A stretch of DNA of 64,000 nucleotides, taken from assembly GCA_045120135.1 (NCBI GenBank), contig JBGVEN010000009.1, positions 62,001-126,000 on the forward strand, read 5' to 3'. Position 1 is the first letter of the stretch, and every line of letters starts with the position of its first letter. This DNA is from SIG440 sp045120135 (GTDB lineage: Bacteria; Bacillota; Clostridia; Monoglobales; Monoglobaceae). The notes under the pieces are model-generated. The model made no database searches, was not told the DNA's origin, and saw nothing but the letters and a program-made list of their open reading frames with translations. The position numbers were made by a program, and so were the translations under genes. This document shows positions 39,234-48,338 of this stretch, piece after piece.

Positions 39234-41351
39234 ATGAAAAACGGATTTGCTTTTTTTAAAAAATTAAAAGCGTCTCGACTTTCTAAAAATTATTCCGACA
39301 AAAAAGAGAAAAACTTTGAGCACTGGCACTTTATCACTTTATGTCTGCTTGTCTACGACTTTTGTTCGGCAAGCGGTTCATATCTTTTGGCACTATGGCT
39401 TCGTTTTGATTGCCAGTTTTCAACAATTTCACCCGAATATCTTACAGCTTGGGCAAGATTTGCTCCTTTTTATACTGTGTTCAGCATTATCGTTTTCGGG
39501 ATTTTTCACCTGTATCAGAGTCTGTGGCGGTTTGCAAGTTTCACCGAGCTAAAACGAATTATTCTTACAACAATTGTTACTGGCACTTTCCATACTGTAT
39601 TTATAACCATTTTGTTGCAGCGCATGCCTGTTTCCTATTATATCATAGGTACAGCCATTCAGTTTATGCTGATGGTGATTGTGAGATTTGGTTACCGCTT
39701 TGTTCTTTTGGAACATCGCAAGCACGCCAAAGCACTGCAAAAAGCAACTGCCAGCCGGGTAATGCTTATCGGTGCGGGGGCAGCGGGACAGATGATTTTG
39801 CGGGATTTGCACGAATCAAACGAGGTAAACGACCGCGTATGTTGTATTATTGACGACAACAGAAACAAGTGGGGCCGGTATATAGATGGTATTCCCATTG
39901 TGGGCGGCAGAGACGATATTCTTCTTAATGTAGAAAAATACCAAATCGAAAAAATCTTTCTTGCCCTGCCGAGTGCAACCGCGATACAAAGGCGGGATAT
40001 TCTGGACATCTGCAAGGAAACAAATTGCGAGCTGAAAAGCCTGCCCGGAATATACCAGTTTGTCAACAATAAGGTCTCATTTAAGGCAATGAAAAATATA
40101 AACATCGAGGACCTGCTTGGCCGTGAATCCGTTAAGGTAAACAACGAGGATATATACGACTTTATCGCCGGCAAGGTTATTCTGGTTACCGGTGGCGGCG
40201 GTTCTATCGGCAGTGAGCTTTGCAGACAGATTGCGAAAAACAATCCAAAGCAACTTATTATACTTGATATTTACGAAAACAACGCTCATTCCATTGGTTT
40301 GGAATTGACGGACAACTATCCGGAGCTTAACCTCAAGGTTCTTATAGGTTCTGTGCGCGACAGCAAGCGAATTAATCAAATTTTTGCAAAATTTAAGCCG
40401 GATGTGGTTTACCATGCTGCGGCACACAAGCATGTGCCCCTTATGGAGGACAGCCCTTGTGAATCCATTAAAAACAACGCTATCGGTACATACAAGACCG
40501 CATACGCGGCAATGGTCAACGGTTGCAAAAGATTTGTTCTTATTTCTACCGACAAAGCGGTTAATCCTACAAATATTATGGGCGCATCCAAGCGCCTTTG
40601 CGAAATGATTATTCAGTCATTTGACCGCAAAATCAGAGAGGGCAAGGCACACGAGCTGTCGCCGCTTTATATGCATTTTGAAGACCCCGGAGAAGCTGGA
40701 TTAAACAAATTGCCGGTAACCTTTAAACCGAAGACAGAATTTGTTGCTGTGCGATTTGGAAATGTTCTTGGAAGCAACGGTTCTGTAATCCCCAGATTTA
40801 AGGAGCAGATTGCCAAAGGCGGCCCTGTTACCGTTACACATCCCGATATTATACGCTATTTTATGACCATTCCCGAAGCTGTGTCGCTAGTTCTTCAAGC
40901 AGGAACTTATGCTGATGGCGGAGAAATCTTTGTTCTTGACATGGGTTCTCCTGTTAAAATTGACACTCTGGCAAGAAACCTTATTAAGCTTTCCGGATTA
41001 CAGCCTGATGTTGACATTAAAATTTCTTACATTGGCCTAAGGCCGGGGGAAAAGCTGTTTGAGGAAAAGCTCATGTCGGAAGAGGGTATGAGAACCACGC
41101 CTAATCATCTTATTCATATTGGCAGCCCCATTCCCTTTGATACCGACACCTTCCTAAGGCAGCTTAATTTGCTTATGAATGCCGCTTACAACGGTATGGA
41201 AGACAAAATTCGAGATTTGGTAATAAGCGTAGTTCCCACCTTCCATCCTGCAGGTGTGAACGGCAATGACGATAAAGGCGCCTTATCTGAAACGCAGATG
41301 AAGAATGTTGAAAAACAGTCCAATGATAAAACATTAACTGCTGTTATGTAA
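39234..41351 (+). CDS. UDP-sugar 4,6-dehydratase, membrane type (PglF/CapD-like)
   Basis: A 705-residue protein; the ATG at 39234 has GAGGAG upstream. Four membrane helices occupy residues 30-155, a nucleotide-binding fold with LIGAGAAGQMILR lies near 178-190, and the extended SDR domain begins with TGGGGSIGSE at 319-328. HAAAHKHVPLMEDSP and STDKAVNPTNIMGASKRLCE carry the catalytic set of the inverting/retaining 4,6-dehydratases (Lys in the MGxxK motif). Known: PglF/WbpM-type enzymes make UDP-4-keto-6-deoxy sugars from UDP-GlcNAc. It fits the DegT aminotransferase at 49569 in a bacillosamine-type route. Confidence 0.9.
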   Translation: MKNGFAFFKKLKASRLSKNYSDKKEKNFEHWHFITLCLLVYDFCSASGSYLLALWLRFDCQFSTISPEYLTAWARFAPFYTVFSIIVFGIFHLYQSLWRFASFTELKRIILTTIVTGTFHTVFITILLQRMPVSYYIIGTAIQFMLMVIVRFGYRFVLLEHRKHAKALQKATASRVMLIGAGAAGQMILRDLHESNEVNDRVCCIIDDNRNKWGRYIDGIPIVGGRDDILLNVEKYQIEKIFLALPSATAIQRRDILDICKETNCELKSLPGIYQFVNNKVSFKAMKNINIEDLLGRESVKVNNEDIYDFIAGKVILVTGGGGSIGSELCRQIAKNNPKQLIILDIYENNAHSIGLELTDNYPELNLKVLIGSVRDSKRINQIFAKFKPDVVYHAAAHKHVPLMEDSPCESIKNNAIGTYKTAYAAMVNGCKRFVLISTDKAVNPTNIMGASKRLCEMIIQSFDRKIREGKAHELSPLYMHFEDPGEAGLNKLPVTFKPKTEFVAVRFGNVLGSNGSVIPRFKEQIAKGGPVTVTHPDIIRYFMTIPEAVSLVLQAGTYADGGEIFVLDMGSPVKIDTLARNLIKLSGLQPDVDIKISYIGLRPGEKLFEEKLMSEEGMRTTPNHLIHIGSPIPFDTDTFLRQLNLLMNAAYNGMEDKIRDLVISVVPTFHPAGVNGNDDKGALSETQMKNVEKQSNDKTLTAVM

Positions 41352-41359
41352 ACAAAAAA

Positions 41360-41390
41360 ACAAGTTTGGAAGATTTCCAAACTTGTTTTT
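41360..41390. terminator. Bidirectional terminator after the dehydratase gene
   Basis: ACAAGTTTGGAA (41360-41371) pairs with TTCCAAACTTGT (41375-41386), with A-rich and T-rich flanks. Confidence 0.85.
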
Positions 41391-41410
41391 TGTTGTTATC
41401 AAAAATAATT

Positions 41411-41677
41411 CTATTTTTTCCTTGCTGTTAGTTCCATTTCACCATTTAAATACATTGCCAAAAGCCCTAAAAGCACAAGAATCGAGGCAACATATACAAT
41501 AACGGGAATAATTTGTTTGTAAATAACCGTGCAGATTGCTGCAGCCAGAGGTCCACCTACAATCAGAGCTGCAACATATCCAAAAAATGTAAACCCACCG
41601 GCAAAAAGGCAAATCATTATTCCATAGCCGAAGATCGTTTTTAAAACAGCAGAGATTTTCTTCAAAACTTCTTTCAT
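41411..41677 (-). CDS. Small membrane protein next to TRAP permease
   Basis: An 88-residue protein with two to three hydrophobic segments (KTIFGYGIMICLFAGGFTFF and IIPVIVYVASILVLLGLLAM). The second ATG (41677) was chosen because AGGAGG lies 7 bases before it. It begins 12 bp after the TRAP-type permease gene stop, so it is co-transcribed. It is too short to be a normal DctQ (about 160 residues, four TM) but could play a small-subunit role. Confidence 0.6.
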   Translation of the reverse strand: MKEVLKKISAVLKTIFGYGIMICLFAGGFTFFGYVAALIVGGPLAAAICTVIYKQIIPVIVYVASILVLLGLLAMYLNGEMELTARKK

Positions 41678-41689
41678 TTTCATACCTCC

Positions 41690-43048
41690 TTAAAGTCCAA
41701 GGATGGGAAGAAAGCCCATTAGGCAGAGAACTTCCATAATAAATTGTGCAGCCACCCACCACAAATTGTTTTTGAAAGTCTTGTCAAAGTCGGATTCTGC
41801 CAGAGACATACCGGCATACATTCCAAGACCAAGGGGGGGAGTAATTCCGCACATAACACCGCAAATGCAAGGGAGCATAGCCGCTGCAAGAAGAGGAGAA
41901 ACACCCACGGTTGCAAGGGTGGAAATAAACATAGGTCCGAAGATTACAACAAGGGATGAGCCGGGTACCACCATGCCCAAAACGCACGTGAAGGCACAAA
42001 TGAACAGCACCATTCCAATTTTGTTAAAGGGCATAGCAACGAGGAAGCCTTCCATCTCCTGTGCAACATTCATATCATCAAACATTGCGCCAATCATATA
42101 GCCAATTATACAAACGCCAATGGTGGGAGAAATGGTTTTTACACCAGATGCAAACATTTTTGCAATTCCTTGCACCGAAACGACGGATTTATCCTTGGCT
42201 ATGAGGCAGGTGTAAAAAGCAGTAATTCCCGCAATAAAAAGCAGCAGTGATGATGAAAAATATTTGGCTCCGTCTTTGCCCAGTCGTGCGGTAAAGAAAG
42301 TATCCTTAAAAAGATAATCAAGAACAAAAGGCAGCAAAATAATAATGGGAATAAAAAGCCCCTGCCAACCGGTCTTGAACACTTCCCTGAGATTTGGAAG
42401 CTCTTCTTTCGACACGGGCTTTACTTTGTAATGCTTGCAAAATGCCCAGACCATAACAAGTCGCTGAATAATAAACCAAAGGGAAACTCCCCACAAAACA
42501 ACCCAGAACTGGCCAGTGGTCATATTTTCGTTTGGGTAAAGAGCTATGTACGCACCCATTGCGGCAACTATATTTGATGATGGGGGAATCATATTTCCCA
42601 TATAGCTTGCATTGCTTACAATGTTTGCGGCAAGCTCACGGGGGAAACCTGATTTTATCATTGCCGGTACGGTGAGAGAGCCGGTTGCCATAACGTTTCC
42701 AGGACCGCTGCCGGACAGTGCCCCCATAAAGCTGCTGGCAATAACCGACACATATCCCGCACCACCGGTAACTCTGCCCAGAAGTGCAAGAATAATAGCA
42801 ACACAAGAATCAATTACCTTGGTTTTTGTCAAAATTATCGACATAGCAACAAAAGCTGTCATAGAATAAATAAGCGAAGTAGAAAGTCCACTGTCAATAT
42901 ATTCCCAAACATTTGCCCAAGTTCCTGTTACAGTAAGTAAAATCACAAAGCTGATTAAAATCGCTTCATATACAGGTCTTTTAAACAGCATAAACCATAT
43001 GCCGATTACTATCAGCATAATCCCAAGATAAATAAAAGCAGATGGCAT
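41690..43048 (-). CDS. TRAP-type large permease (DctM-like)
   Basis: A 452-residue protein with about 12 membrane segments. Two motifs typical of DctM are clear: SSFMGALSGSGPGNVMATGS with TVPAMIKSGFP, and the second-half LPCICGVMCGITPPLGLGMY. TRAP systems normally need a DctP solute receptor and a DctQ subunit; neither is seen nearby, and only a short hydrophobic protein follows. The substrate, perhaps a carboxylate, is unknown. It is divergent from a LysR regulator that probably controls it. GGAGG precedes the ATG. Confidence 0.8.
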   Translation of the reverse strand: MPSAFIYLGIMLIVIGIWFMLFKRPVYEAILISFVILLTVTGTWANVWEYIDSGLSTSLIYSMTAFVAMSIILTKTKVIDSCVAIILALLGRVTGGAGYVSVIASSFMGALSGSGPGNVMATGSLTVPAMIKSGFPRELAANIVSNASYMGNMIPPSSNIVAAMGAYIALYPNENMTTGQFWVVLWGVSLWFIIQRLVMVWAFCKHYKVKPVSKEELPNLREVFKTGWQGLFIPIIILLPFVLDYLFKDTFFTARLGKDGAKYFSSSLLLFIAGITAFYTCLIAKDKSVVSVQGIAKMFASGVKTISPTIGVCIIGYMIGAMFDDMNVAQEMEGFLVAMPFNKIGMVLFICAFTCVLGMVVPGSSLVVIFGPMFISTLATVGVSPLLAAAMLPCICGVMCGITPPLGLGMYAGMSLAESDFDKTFKNNLWWVAAQFIMEVLCLMGFLPILGL

Positions 43049-43102
43049 TTTTTTCCTCCAATTATTCTGTTTTTGTTATAATTTTAATTCCTATATAGTT
43101 AT

Positions 43103-43131
43103 AACCTAACATATACTAAGCAGAATGTCAA
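43103..43131 (-). promoter_or_regulatory. Promoter of the TRAP permease gene
   Basis: The minus strand reads TTGACA (43131-43126), 17 bp, TAGGTT (43108-43103). Its weak -10 box is consistent with activator dependence. Confidence 0.55.
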
Positions 43132-43161
43132 TAGCATTTTTTGAAAAAATCAAAAGAGGTC

Positions 43162-43190
43162 TTGCATATTCGGCATTAAGATAGTATACT
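43162..43190 (+). promoter_or_regulatory. Promoter of the LysR gene
   Basis: TTGCAT (43162-43167), 17 bp, TATACT (43185-43190). Confidence 0.6.
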
Positions 43191-43218
43191 TAAACAAAAA
43201 GGGAAATGGAGGATAGGT

Positions 43219-44109
43219 ATGAATTCACGACAACTGCAATATGCGGTTATTCTTGCAGAGACACGCAGCTTTTCTCATGCCGCGCAAAATCTTGCAATAT
43301 CTCAACCGGCTTTCAGCAAGCAGATTATTAGCTTGGAAAATGAGCTGGGAATAAAACTTTTTGACCGAAGCACAACGCCTCTTTCTCTTACGCCTGCCGG
43401 AGAATTCTTTGTTCAGAAAGCAAAAAAGCTTTTGTTTGAAGAAGAAACCTTGATTAACGCCATTGAACAATACAAAACCGGAGACAAAGGAAAGCTGACA
43501 ATAGGGATTGCACCCTTTCGCAGTCTTTATGTAATGCCCGAAATTGTTATGAAGCTAAAAGAACAATTTCCTCATCTGCAGCTGGTCTTGGAGGAACACG
43601 GATTGGCTCAGCTCCAAATAGGTTTGCTTGAAGGATTATATGATTTTGCAATTATGAATCTGCCTGTGAACGAACTTGACTTTAATGTAATCCCCCTCTC
43701 GCCTGATACCCTTGTTCTTGCAGTACCAAACAGACTGCTTCATCTAATAGACAGTAAAAAAACAGATGAAATTGATTTGGCAGATTGCAAAAACCTTCCC
43801 TTCGTTGTGGTAGGACAAAGTCAGGAGATGCGAAAGCTCTTTGACAAGCTGTGTTCAAAAGCCCAAATAGAGCCAAATATTTTTATTGAGGTAACGGGCG
43901 TAACCACCGCCAGAGAAATGGTAAAGGAAGGTGTTGCTGCAACCCTGCTGCCTAAGCAGTTCCTGCAGCACGAATCCAAAATCGAAAATGTGACTCTTTT
44001 TAACCTTAACCAGACCGAGTATACTCGTCAGCCAGCAATTGTTCTTCGTCGCGGACAGTATATTTCAAAATATGCAGAGTTTGCAATTGAATTATTTAAA
44101 GGTGAGTAA
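43219..44109 (+). CDS. LysR family transcriptional regulator
   Basis: A 296-residue protein with GGAGG before ATG. The N-terminal winged HTH is MNSRQLQYAVILAETRSFSH followed by AAQNLAISQPAFSKQIISLE and LFDRST. The effector domain starts near 90 (GKLTIGIAPFRSLYVMPEIV). It is divergent from the TRAP-type permease gene, the classical arrangement for a LysR activator and its target, so the transported acid is the likely co-inducer. A terminator follows. Confidence 0.9.
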   Translation: MNSRQLQYAVILAETRSFSHAAQNLAISQPAFSKQIISLENELGIKLFDRSTTPLSLTPAGEFFVQKAKKLLFEEETLINAIEQYKTGDKGKLTIGIAPFRSLYVMPEIVMKLKEQFPHLQLVLEEHGLAQLQIGLLEGLYDFAIMNLPVNELDFNVIPLSPDTLVLAVPNRLLHLIDSKKTDEIDLADCKNLPFVVVGQSQEMRKLFDKLCSKAQIEPNIFIEVTGVTTAREMVKEGVAATLLPKQFLQHESKIENVTLFNLNQTEYTRQPAIVLRRGQYISKYAEFAIELFKGE

Positions 44110-44111
44110 AT

Positions 44112-44149
44112 AAACCCCGATACGACATAATCTGTCGTATCGGGGTTTT
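44112..44149. terminator. Terminator between LysR and ATP-grasp genes
   Basis: A 16-bp perfect stem, AAACCCCGATACGACA (44112-44127) with its complement at 44133-44148, flanked by T-rich DNA on both strands. It serves both convergent genes. Confidence 0.9.
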
Positions 44150-44189
44150 AAACTATCCGCATTGTTCCTCTGCAGCACGCAAAATGAAT

Positions 44190-45500
44190 CTAAGCATCCG
44201 GCCAGGCATCTTCGATCATTTCCATAACCACATTATATTCAAGCTTTTGAAGTTGCATATCATTGCCGTCTTCATCCAGGATTTTGACGGTTTCGCTAAT
44301 CTTGCATAATGTTTTTGCAAACTCTTCTTTGGTATCATCCATAACATGAAGTCTGAAAATAACACGGTCTAGAGAACTTGTAGAAGAAATCTCGTCACCA
44401 ACAAACTTAAACTGACGATTTTGAAGCAGCTGGGGCATAGCATTTATCTCCTCAACACCCTCAATTTTGCTGATACGGCCAGGCTTTAATGGAATATAAT
44501 AGTTACAACAATATTTGCTAAATTTGTAGTTGTCCTGTGTTTTTGCATCATAACGCGTCATTTTTCCGGTCAGGGCAAACTCTATCATCATTTCAAGAGA
44601 GCTTATGCCATTTAATCTTTCGGCAAATATATAAAATTGTTCTCCGCCCATTCTAAGGCCAGATTCATGGAAATAGAGTTTTCCATTTTCTTCAAAGCCT
44701 TGGAACATAACATTTCCGTATTTTATGCCAAGGTCTTGAACCATTTTGATTACCGCAGGTTCAGTGGTCTTTTTGTACTCATCAAGAAACTTCGGCGAAA
44801 ACATATGGAAAAGACAGGAAGCTGCTTTGCTCTTTTCCTCATCCACTTTATATTTCAAAAACGAAGAAGAAAGGCTGCAATAACCGTCCTGAACGGTGTA
44901 ATGAATGAAAATCTCGTTTTCACTTTGCATATACCTCTCGCAAACAATTTTTTTGCTGGGCGAAGATTCGTATAGTTCTTTATAGTAACTAATAAGTTCT
45001 TCCTCGTTATTGCATTTCATTATTCCTCGGCCACCGCTGCCGTCAGCAGGTTTTACCATTACAGGATACACAATTTTGTCTAAATCTTCACGGTTAAAAT
45101 CAATACTGATATCATAAACATCAGGTGTAGGAACTCCGTACTTAATGCACAGTTCCTTGAATTTTCTTTTGTCATTGGATAAAATGTCAAACTGTTCAAG
45201 GTTTCCGCAGCAAGGAAGACCAGCTTTTTCGCATATTTCAGCGTAAAATGGCAGGTGAGAATCCGTCCATCCTACAAAAATACCATCAATATGATTATCT
45301 TTAATAAGCTTGACCATTTCATCTATTTGAGAAAAATCAACCATCCACTGTTCATCTGCAATTAACTTCGCAGGTGATTTTTCTGTTGGATAATAATTGG
45401 CGACAACGGTCTTTATTCCCATTTCCTTTGCCCTAATTACAGCACAAGCCGCCAAAGATGAGCCGTCAAGAAACAATAATTTTTTTCCCTTTAAATTCAT
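44190..45500 (-). CDS. ATP-grasp enzyme (carboxylate-amine ligase type)
   Basis: A 436-residue protein; the ATG at 45500 has GAGAGG upstream. An N-terminal Rossmann-like part, GKKLLFLDGSSLAACAVIRA, precedes the ATP-grasp fold: YPVMVKPADGSGGRGIMKC (the phosphate-binding loop) and GNVMFQGFEENGKLYFHESG (metal-binding Glu). Family enzymes couple a carboxylate to an amine using ATP. It is the last gene of a minus-strand unit with a second ATP-grasp, a sugar transferase and a FemAB-like enzyme, so amide-linked decoration of a sugar is inferred. Confidence 0.85.
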   Translation of the reverse strand: MNLKGKKLLFLDGSSLAACAVIRAKEMGIKTVVANYYPTEKSPAKLIADEQWMVDFSQIDEMVKLIKDNHIDGIFVGWTDSHLPFYAEICEKAGLPCCGNLEQFDILSNDKRKFKELCIKYGVPTPDVYDISIDFNREDLDKIVYPVMVKPADGSGGRGIMKCNNEEELISYYKELYESSPSKKIVCERYMQSENEIFIHYTVQDGYCSLSSSFLKYKVDEEKSKAASCLFHMFSPKFLDEYKKTTEPAVIKMVQDLGIKYGNVMFQGFEENGKLYFHESGLRMGGEQFYIFAERLNGISSLEMMIEFALTGKMTRYDAKTQDNYKFSKYCCNYYIPLKPGRISKIEGVEEINAMPQLLQNRQFKFVGDEISSTSSLDRVIFRLHVMDDTKEEFAKTLCKISETVKILDEDGNDMQLQKLEYNVVMEMIEDAWPDA

Positions 45501-45524
45501 AGGTAACCTCTCCAATTCACTAAA

Positions 45525-46586
45525 TCAATATTTTTTCCCAAGTTTTTTTAGTATACTGTTAATTTCATCCCTGAAACCAATTTGTGAAGGTATTTGCCAC
45601 ACAAACTGTCCTCGTCGATTTGCTTCTACCAAAATCCAGCCACTATCCGTCAATGCAAGATCCCAGCCTGTATATCTGTTGTCCGGAATAACATTTGCCA
45701 ACTGGTTAACTAGTTTTTTTGCCTCGTCCCAACGAGGAAGTTGAAAGTCGATAAGTGGCTCATTTGTTTGAGGGTGAGAATCAAAGGTATTGCCGTGTTC
45801 ATCAGCGGCGGCAAATACGCGACCGGTTTCTGCGTTTACATCACATATTATACCCCCTGCCCCTGCGTTATCTACGTTTTTGCCGTTTTGACCAACTCTG
45901 AAAAATGGATGTACAATAAGAGTTTCATCATCCAGCCGGATTGTAGGAACACGCACTGTATTTACTGAAGCCGGGTGCAGCTTGGCGACCTCGGGGCTTT
46001 GGACAATTAAATCTTCTGCTATAAAGTTGCCGTTATATTCACTTAAAAGAGAAACAAATTTTTCCTTTGTCCACTCAAAATCCTTGGATTTTATAATCTG
46101 AATGCCTTGTCCACAGGACAAATCCAATGGCTTGATAATAAATTTTGAATGTGATGAAACAAAATTTTCAAATTGTTCAAACTGACTTTCATCCTCAAAA
46201 AATATAACTTCTCTGCCATAAAACTGCTTAAATTTTCCATACGTTTTCCATTTATTATCAAAAAACTCATCGTTTTTATGGTCATTTAATGCACATGCAT
46301 AGCCCAAATGCTCCCAATCTGCAACAAATTGCAAGCGTTCCTTTTTGCTTTTTTCAGCAAAACGCAAGCACAAATATTCAGCAAAGCCAAAGCCATAGCG
46401 TGCATAAGTGTTTACCATATCATTTATGTATTTTTCTTTGGCCTTTTCATTTTCAAAAGAAACACCAAAATCACATAAAGTTTTAGCGGCAACCTTTTTC
46501 AGCTTGTTTCTTTTCAGTACACCGCCGACAACCATATAATAAAAATATCGAATAGCTCTGCTGTTTTTAATTGCTTCTTTGTTCAC
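45525..46586 (-). CDS. Sugar-transfer-associated ATP-grasp protein
   Basis: A 353-residue protein. The GTG start at 46586 overlaps the TGA of the upstream gene by 4 bp. HSKFIIKPLDLSCGQGIQII is the ATP-grasp loop, HPASVNTVRVPTIR and NAGAGGIICDVNAETGRVF follow, and TGWDLALTDSGWILVEANRRGQF closes the active site. This pattern belongs to the ATPgrasp_ST family, named for its linkage to sugar-transfer genes. Acceptor and amino-acid donor are unknown. Confidence 0.85.
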   Translation of the reverse strand: MNKEAIKNSRAIRYFYYMVVGGVLKRNKLKKVAAKTLCDFGVSFENEKAKEKYINDMVNTYARYGFGFAEYLCLRFAEKSKKERLQFVADWEHLGYACALNDHKNDEFFDNKWKTYGKFKQFYGREVIFFEDESQFEQFENFVSSHSKFIIKPLDLSCGQGIQIIKSKDFEWTKEKFVSLLSEYNGNFIAEDLIVQSPEVAKLHPASVNTVRVPTIRLDDETLIVHPFFRVGQNGKNVDNAGAGGIICDVNAETGRVFAAADEHGNTFDSHPQTNEPLIDFQLPRWDEAKKLVNQLANVIPDNRYTGWDLALTDSGWILVEANRRGQFVWQIPSQIGFRDEINSILKKLGKKY

Positions 46587-47251
46587 TGTAACACCTTCTC
46601 GCTTTCATTTTGAGGGTTTATTTGCATATTGGCTCTTTCTATATGAAGACTAACCGGTTGTTGTTCTCCCTGTCCGATTCCCTCCCGTTTCAAAACCTTT
46701 AAAACAGTCAAAAACAGAATCTTTACATCTAACCAAAAAGAAATATTCTCCGCATACCATACATCATATGCAAATTTTTCTTCCCACGAAAGGTTGTTTC
46801 GTCCTTTGCATTGTGCAAGCCCCGTGAGACCCGGACATACCTCGTGACGCCGTCTTTCCTCCGGGGTATAATAATCCAGATATTTCACCGTCAAAGGCCT
46901 TGGCCCGATAATGGAAATATCCCCTGTTAGTATATTGAGCAAGGACGGCAGTTCATCTATCGAGAGTGACCTTATAATGCGGCCATATGTATTCAACCGT
47001 TCTTTATTGGGCAATAATTTTCCATCTTTATCCTTGGCGTTGGACATAGAACGGAATTTAATTAAATTGATTATGCGTTCTTTGCCCGTCTGGGGGTCAA
47101 TTTTCCCGGGTCGCTTTTGGATATAGAATGGGTTTCCTTTCATTGCAACAGCACCAATCAAGGTGAACAGCGCCAAAAAGGGAAAAAGGACTATCAAAGC
47201 AAATAACGACAGGACAATATCCAGTGTTCGTTTAATAAATATAGCGTACAT
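46583..47251 (-). CDS. Initiating sugar-1-phosphate transferase (PglC-like small PGT)
   Basis: A 222-residue protein from the ATG with AAAGGAG upstream. It has one reentrant hydrophobic helix at 8-33, then KRPGKIDPQTGKERIINLIK, the catalytic Asp99-Glu100 in SIDELPSLLNIL and SIIGPRPL, then CPGLTGLAQCKGRN. These are the marks of the monotopic PGT class (PglC, WcaJ C-domain), which links a sugar-1-phosphate to undecaprenyl phosphate. With the dehydratase and aminotransferase it suggests a diNAc-bacillosamine-like first sugar. The acetyltransferase step (PglD) is not visible. Confidence 0.9.
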   Translation of the reverse strand: MYAIFIKRTLDIVLSLFALIVLFPFLALFTLIGAVAMKGNPFYIQKRPGKIDPQTGKERIINLIKFRSMSNAKDKDGKLLPNKERLNTYGRIIRSLSIDELPSLLNILTGDISIIGPRPLTVKYLDYYTPEERRRHEVCPGLTGLAQCKGRNNLSWEEKFAYDVWYAENISFWLDVKILFLTVLKVLKREGIGQGEQQPVSLHIERANMQINPQNESEKVLQ

Positions 47252-47276
47252 TATGTATATATCTCCTTTTAAAGAT

Positions 47277-48335
47277 TTACTTTGCCCTATACAAAGGAAA
47301 GAAAGATGAATTATTGTCAAAAGAATTTTCTTCGCTCCGAAAATCCACCAGCTTTTGATATGTGTCGTTGTCAAATATTTTCCTTCCGATACAAAATGCC
47401 GAATCTTCGTTGCGGTTAAAGGCTTTCTTGAATTTATAAAGGCTGTCCTCAGCCGCCCCTACGCCGCCGCCAAGATGAAGGGTTTTGTGGCCGTTTTTTG
47501 ATGCCCACACGGCAGCCTCGTACAAAAGAAGATTGGTGGGAGCAAGTGAAGAGAACTTTCTTTTTGACCCCGAAAGATGATAGTGCATTTGACCATTACA
47601 GAACAAAAATATTGAAATAGCAGCTATTTCATCATCTTTCACTGAATAAAACCACAATGCATTGTGTTTTAAATCCTCTGATATGGATTCATAAAAATCT
47701 TTGTCAAAATAATAGTAATCATTAGCAGAATCTTTATCCATTGTTTCGTTATATATCTGTATAAACTGTTCAATGACTTGAGGGTCTCTTCCCCAAAACA
47801 CTTTAAGGCCTTCTTTTTGAGCTTTTCTTATCATATTGCGGTTTTTGCTTGTTAAATTCTGCCAGATTGTTTCGGGGTCGGAAGTGTCCATAAATACTGT
47901 ATTTCCAAGACGGACAATGTCATAAACAGAATCAAGACCATTCCAATTTTCAAGAATTGGATGAAATCTTACAAATTCAGAAACAATACGCTCGTCTTTG
48001 CAAAACTGCTCATATTCTTTTTTTAATTGAGAGGTATTATTCCCCTCCACAATAAACCCTCCATAACCATATGGGGTAACGATATCAAAAAGTTCGTTCT
48101 TTTCAAGGTGACTTGAAAGCGGTGCAAAATCACTGATATCCCTTTTCATAACCACATTTATTGCCCGTGTTTTTTCTAAAGAGTCATCTTCAAAATATAT
48201 AAGCATAGCCTGACCGTCACCATTGCGTTCAAAAGCTTTTACATATCCTGACAGATAATATGAATCGTGTTTTGAGAAAGATTTAACTATTTCGTCCCAT
48301 TCTACACCTTGATTAGAAAAATATGTTTTTATCAT
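47277..48335 (-). CDS. FemAB/GNAT-fold acyltransferase
   Basis: A 352-residue protein. The middle contains PETIWQNLTSKNRNMIRKAQKEGL, followed by a C-terminal GNAT-like half with WFYSVKDDEIAAISIFLFCN, YHLSGSKRKFSSLAPTNLLL and HLGGGVGAAEDSLYKFKKAF. These are features of the Acetyltransf_6/FemAB-like group. FemX/FemA proteins add amino acids from tRNA to peptidoglycan stems, but this branch is also common in polysaccharide loci. The role here, attaching an acyl or amino-acyl group to a sugar, is inferred. It starts 3 bp after the upstream stop codon. Confidence 0.8.
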   Translation of the reverse strand: MIKTYFSNQGVEWDEIVKSFSKHDSYYLSGYVKAFERNGDGQAMLIYFEDDSLEKTRAINVVMKRDISDFAPLSSHLEKNELFDIVTPYGYGGFIVEGNNTSQLKKEYEQFCKDERIVSEFVRFHPILENWNGLDSVYDIVRLGNTVFMDTSDPETIWQNLTSKNRNMIRKAQKEGLKVFWGRDPQVIEQFIQIYNETMDKDSANDYYYFDKDFYESISEDLKHNALWFYSVKDDEIAAISIFLFCNGQMHYHLSGSKRKFSSLAPTNLLLYEAAVWASKNGHKTLHLGGGVGAAEDSLYKFKKAFNRNEDSAFCIGRKIFDNDTYQKLVDFRSEENSFDNNSSFFPLYRAK

Positions 48336-48338
48336 AAG

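Noticed and set aside
41411..41677. DctQ small TRAP subunit
   Set aside because: At 88 residues with two to three membrane segments it is too short; left as an unassigned membrane protein.
47277..48335. FemX-type peptidoglycan bridge enzyme
   Set aside because: Sequence fits the wider family, but it is embedded in a polysaccharide unit, so a peptidoglycan role is not supported.
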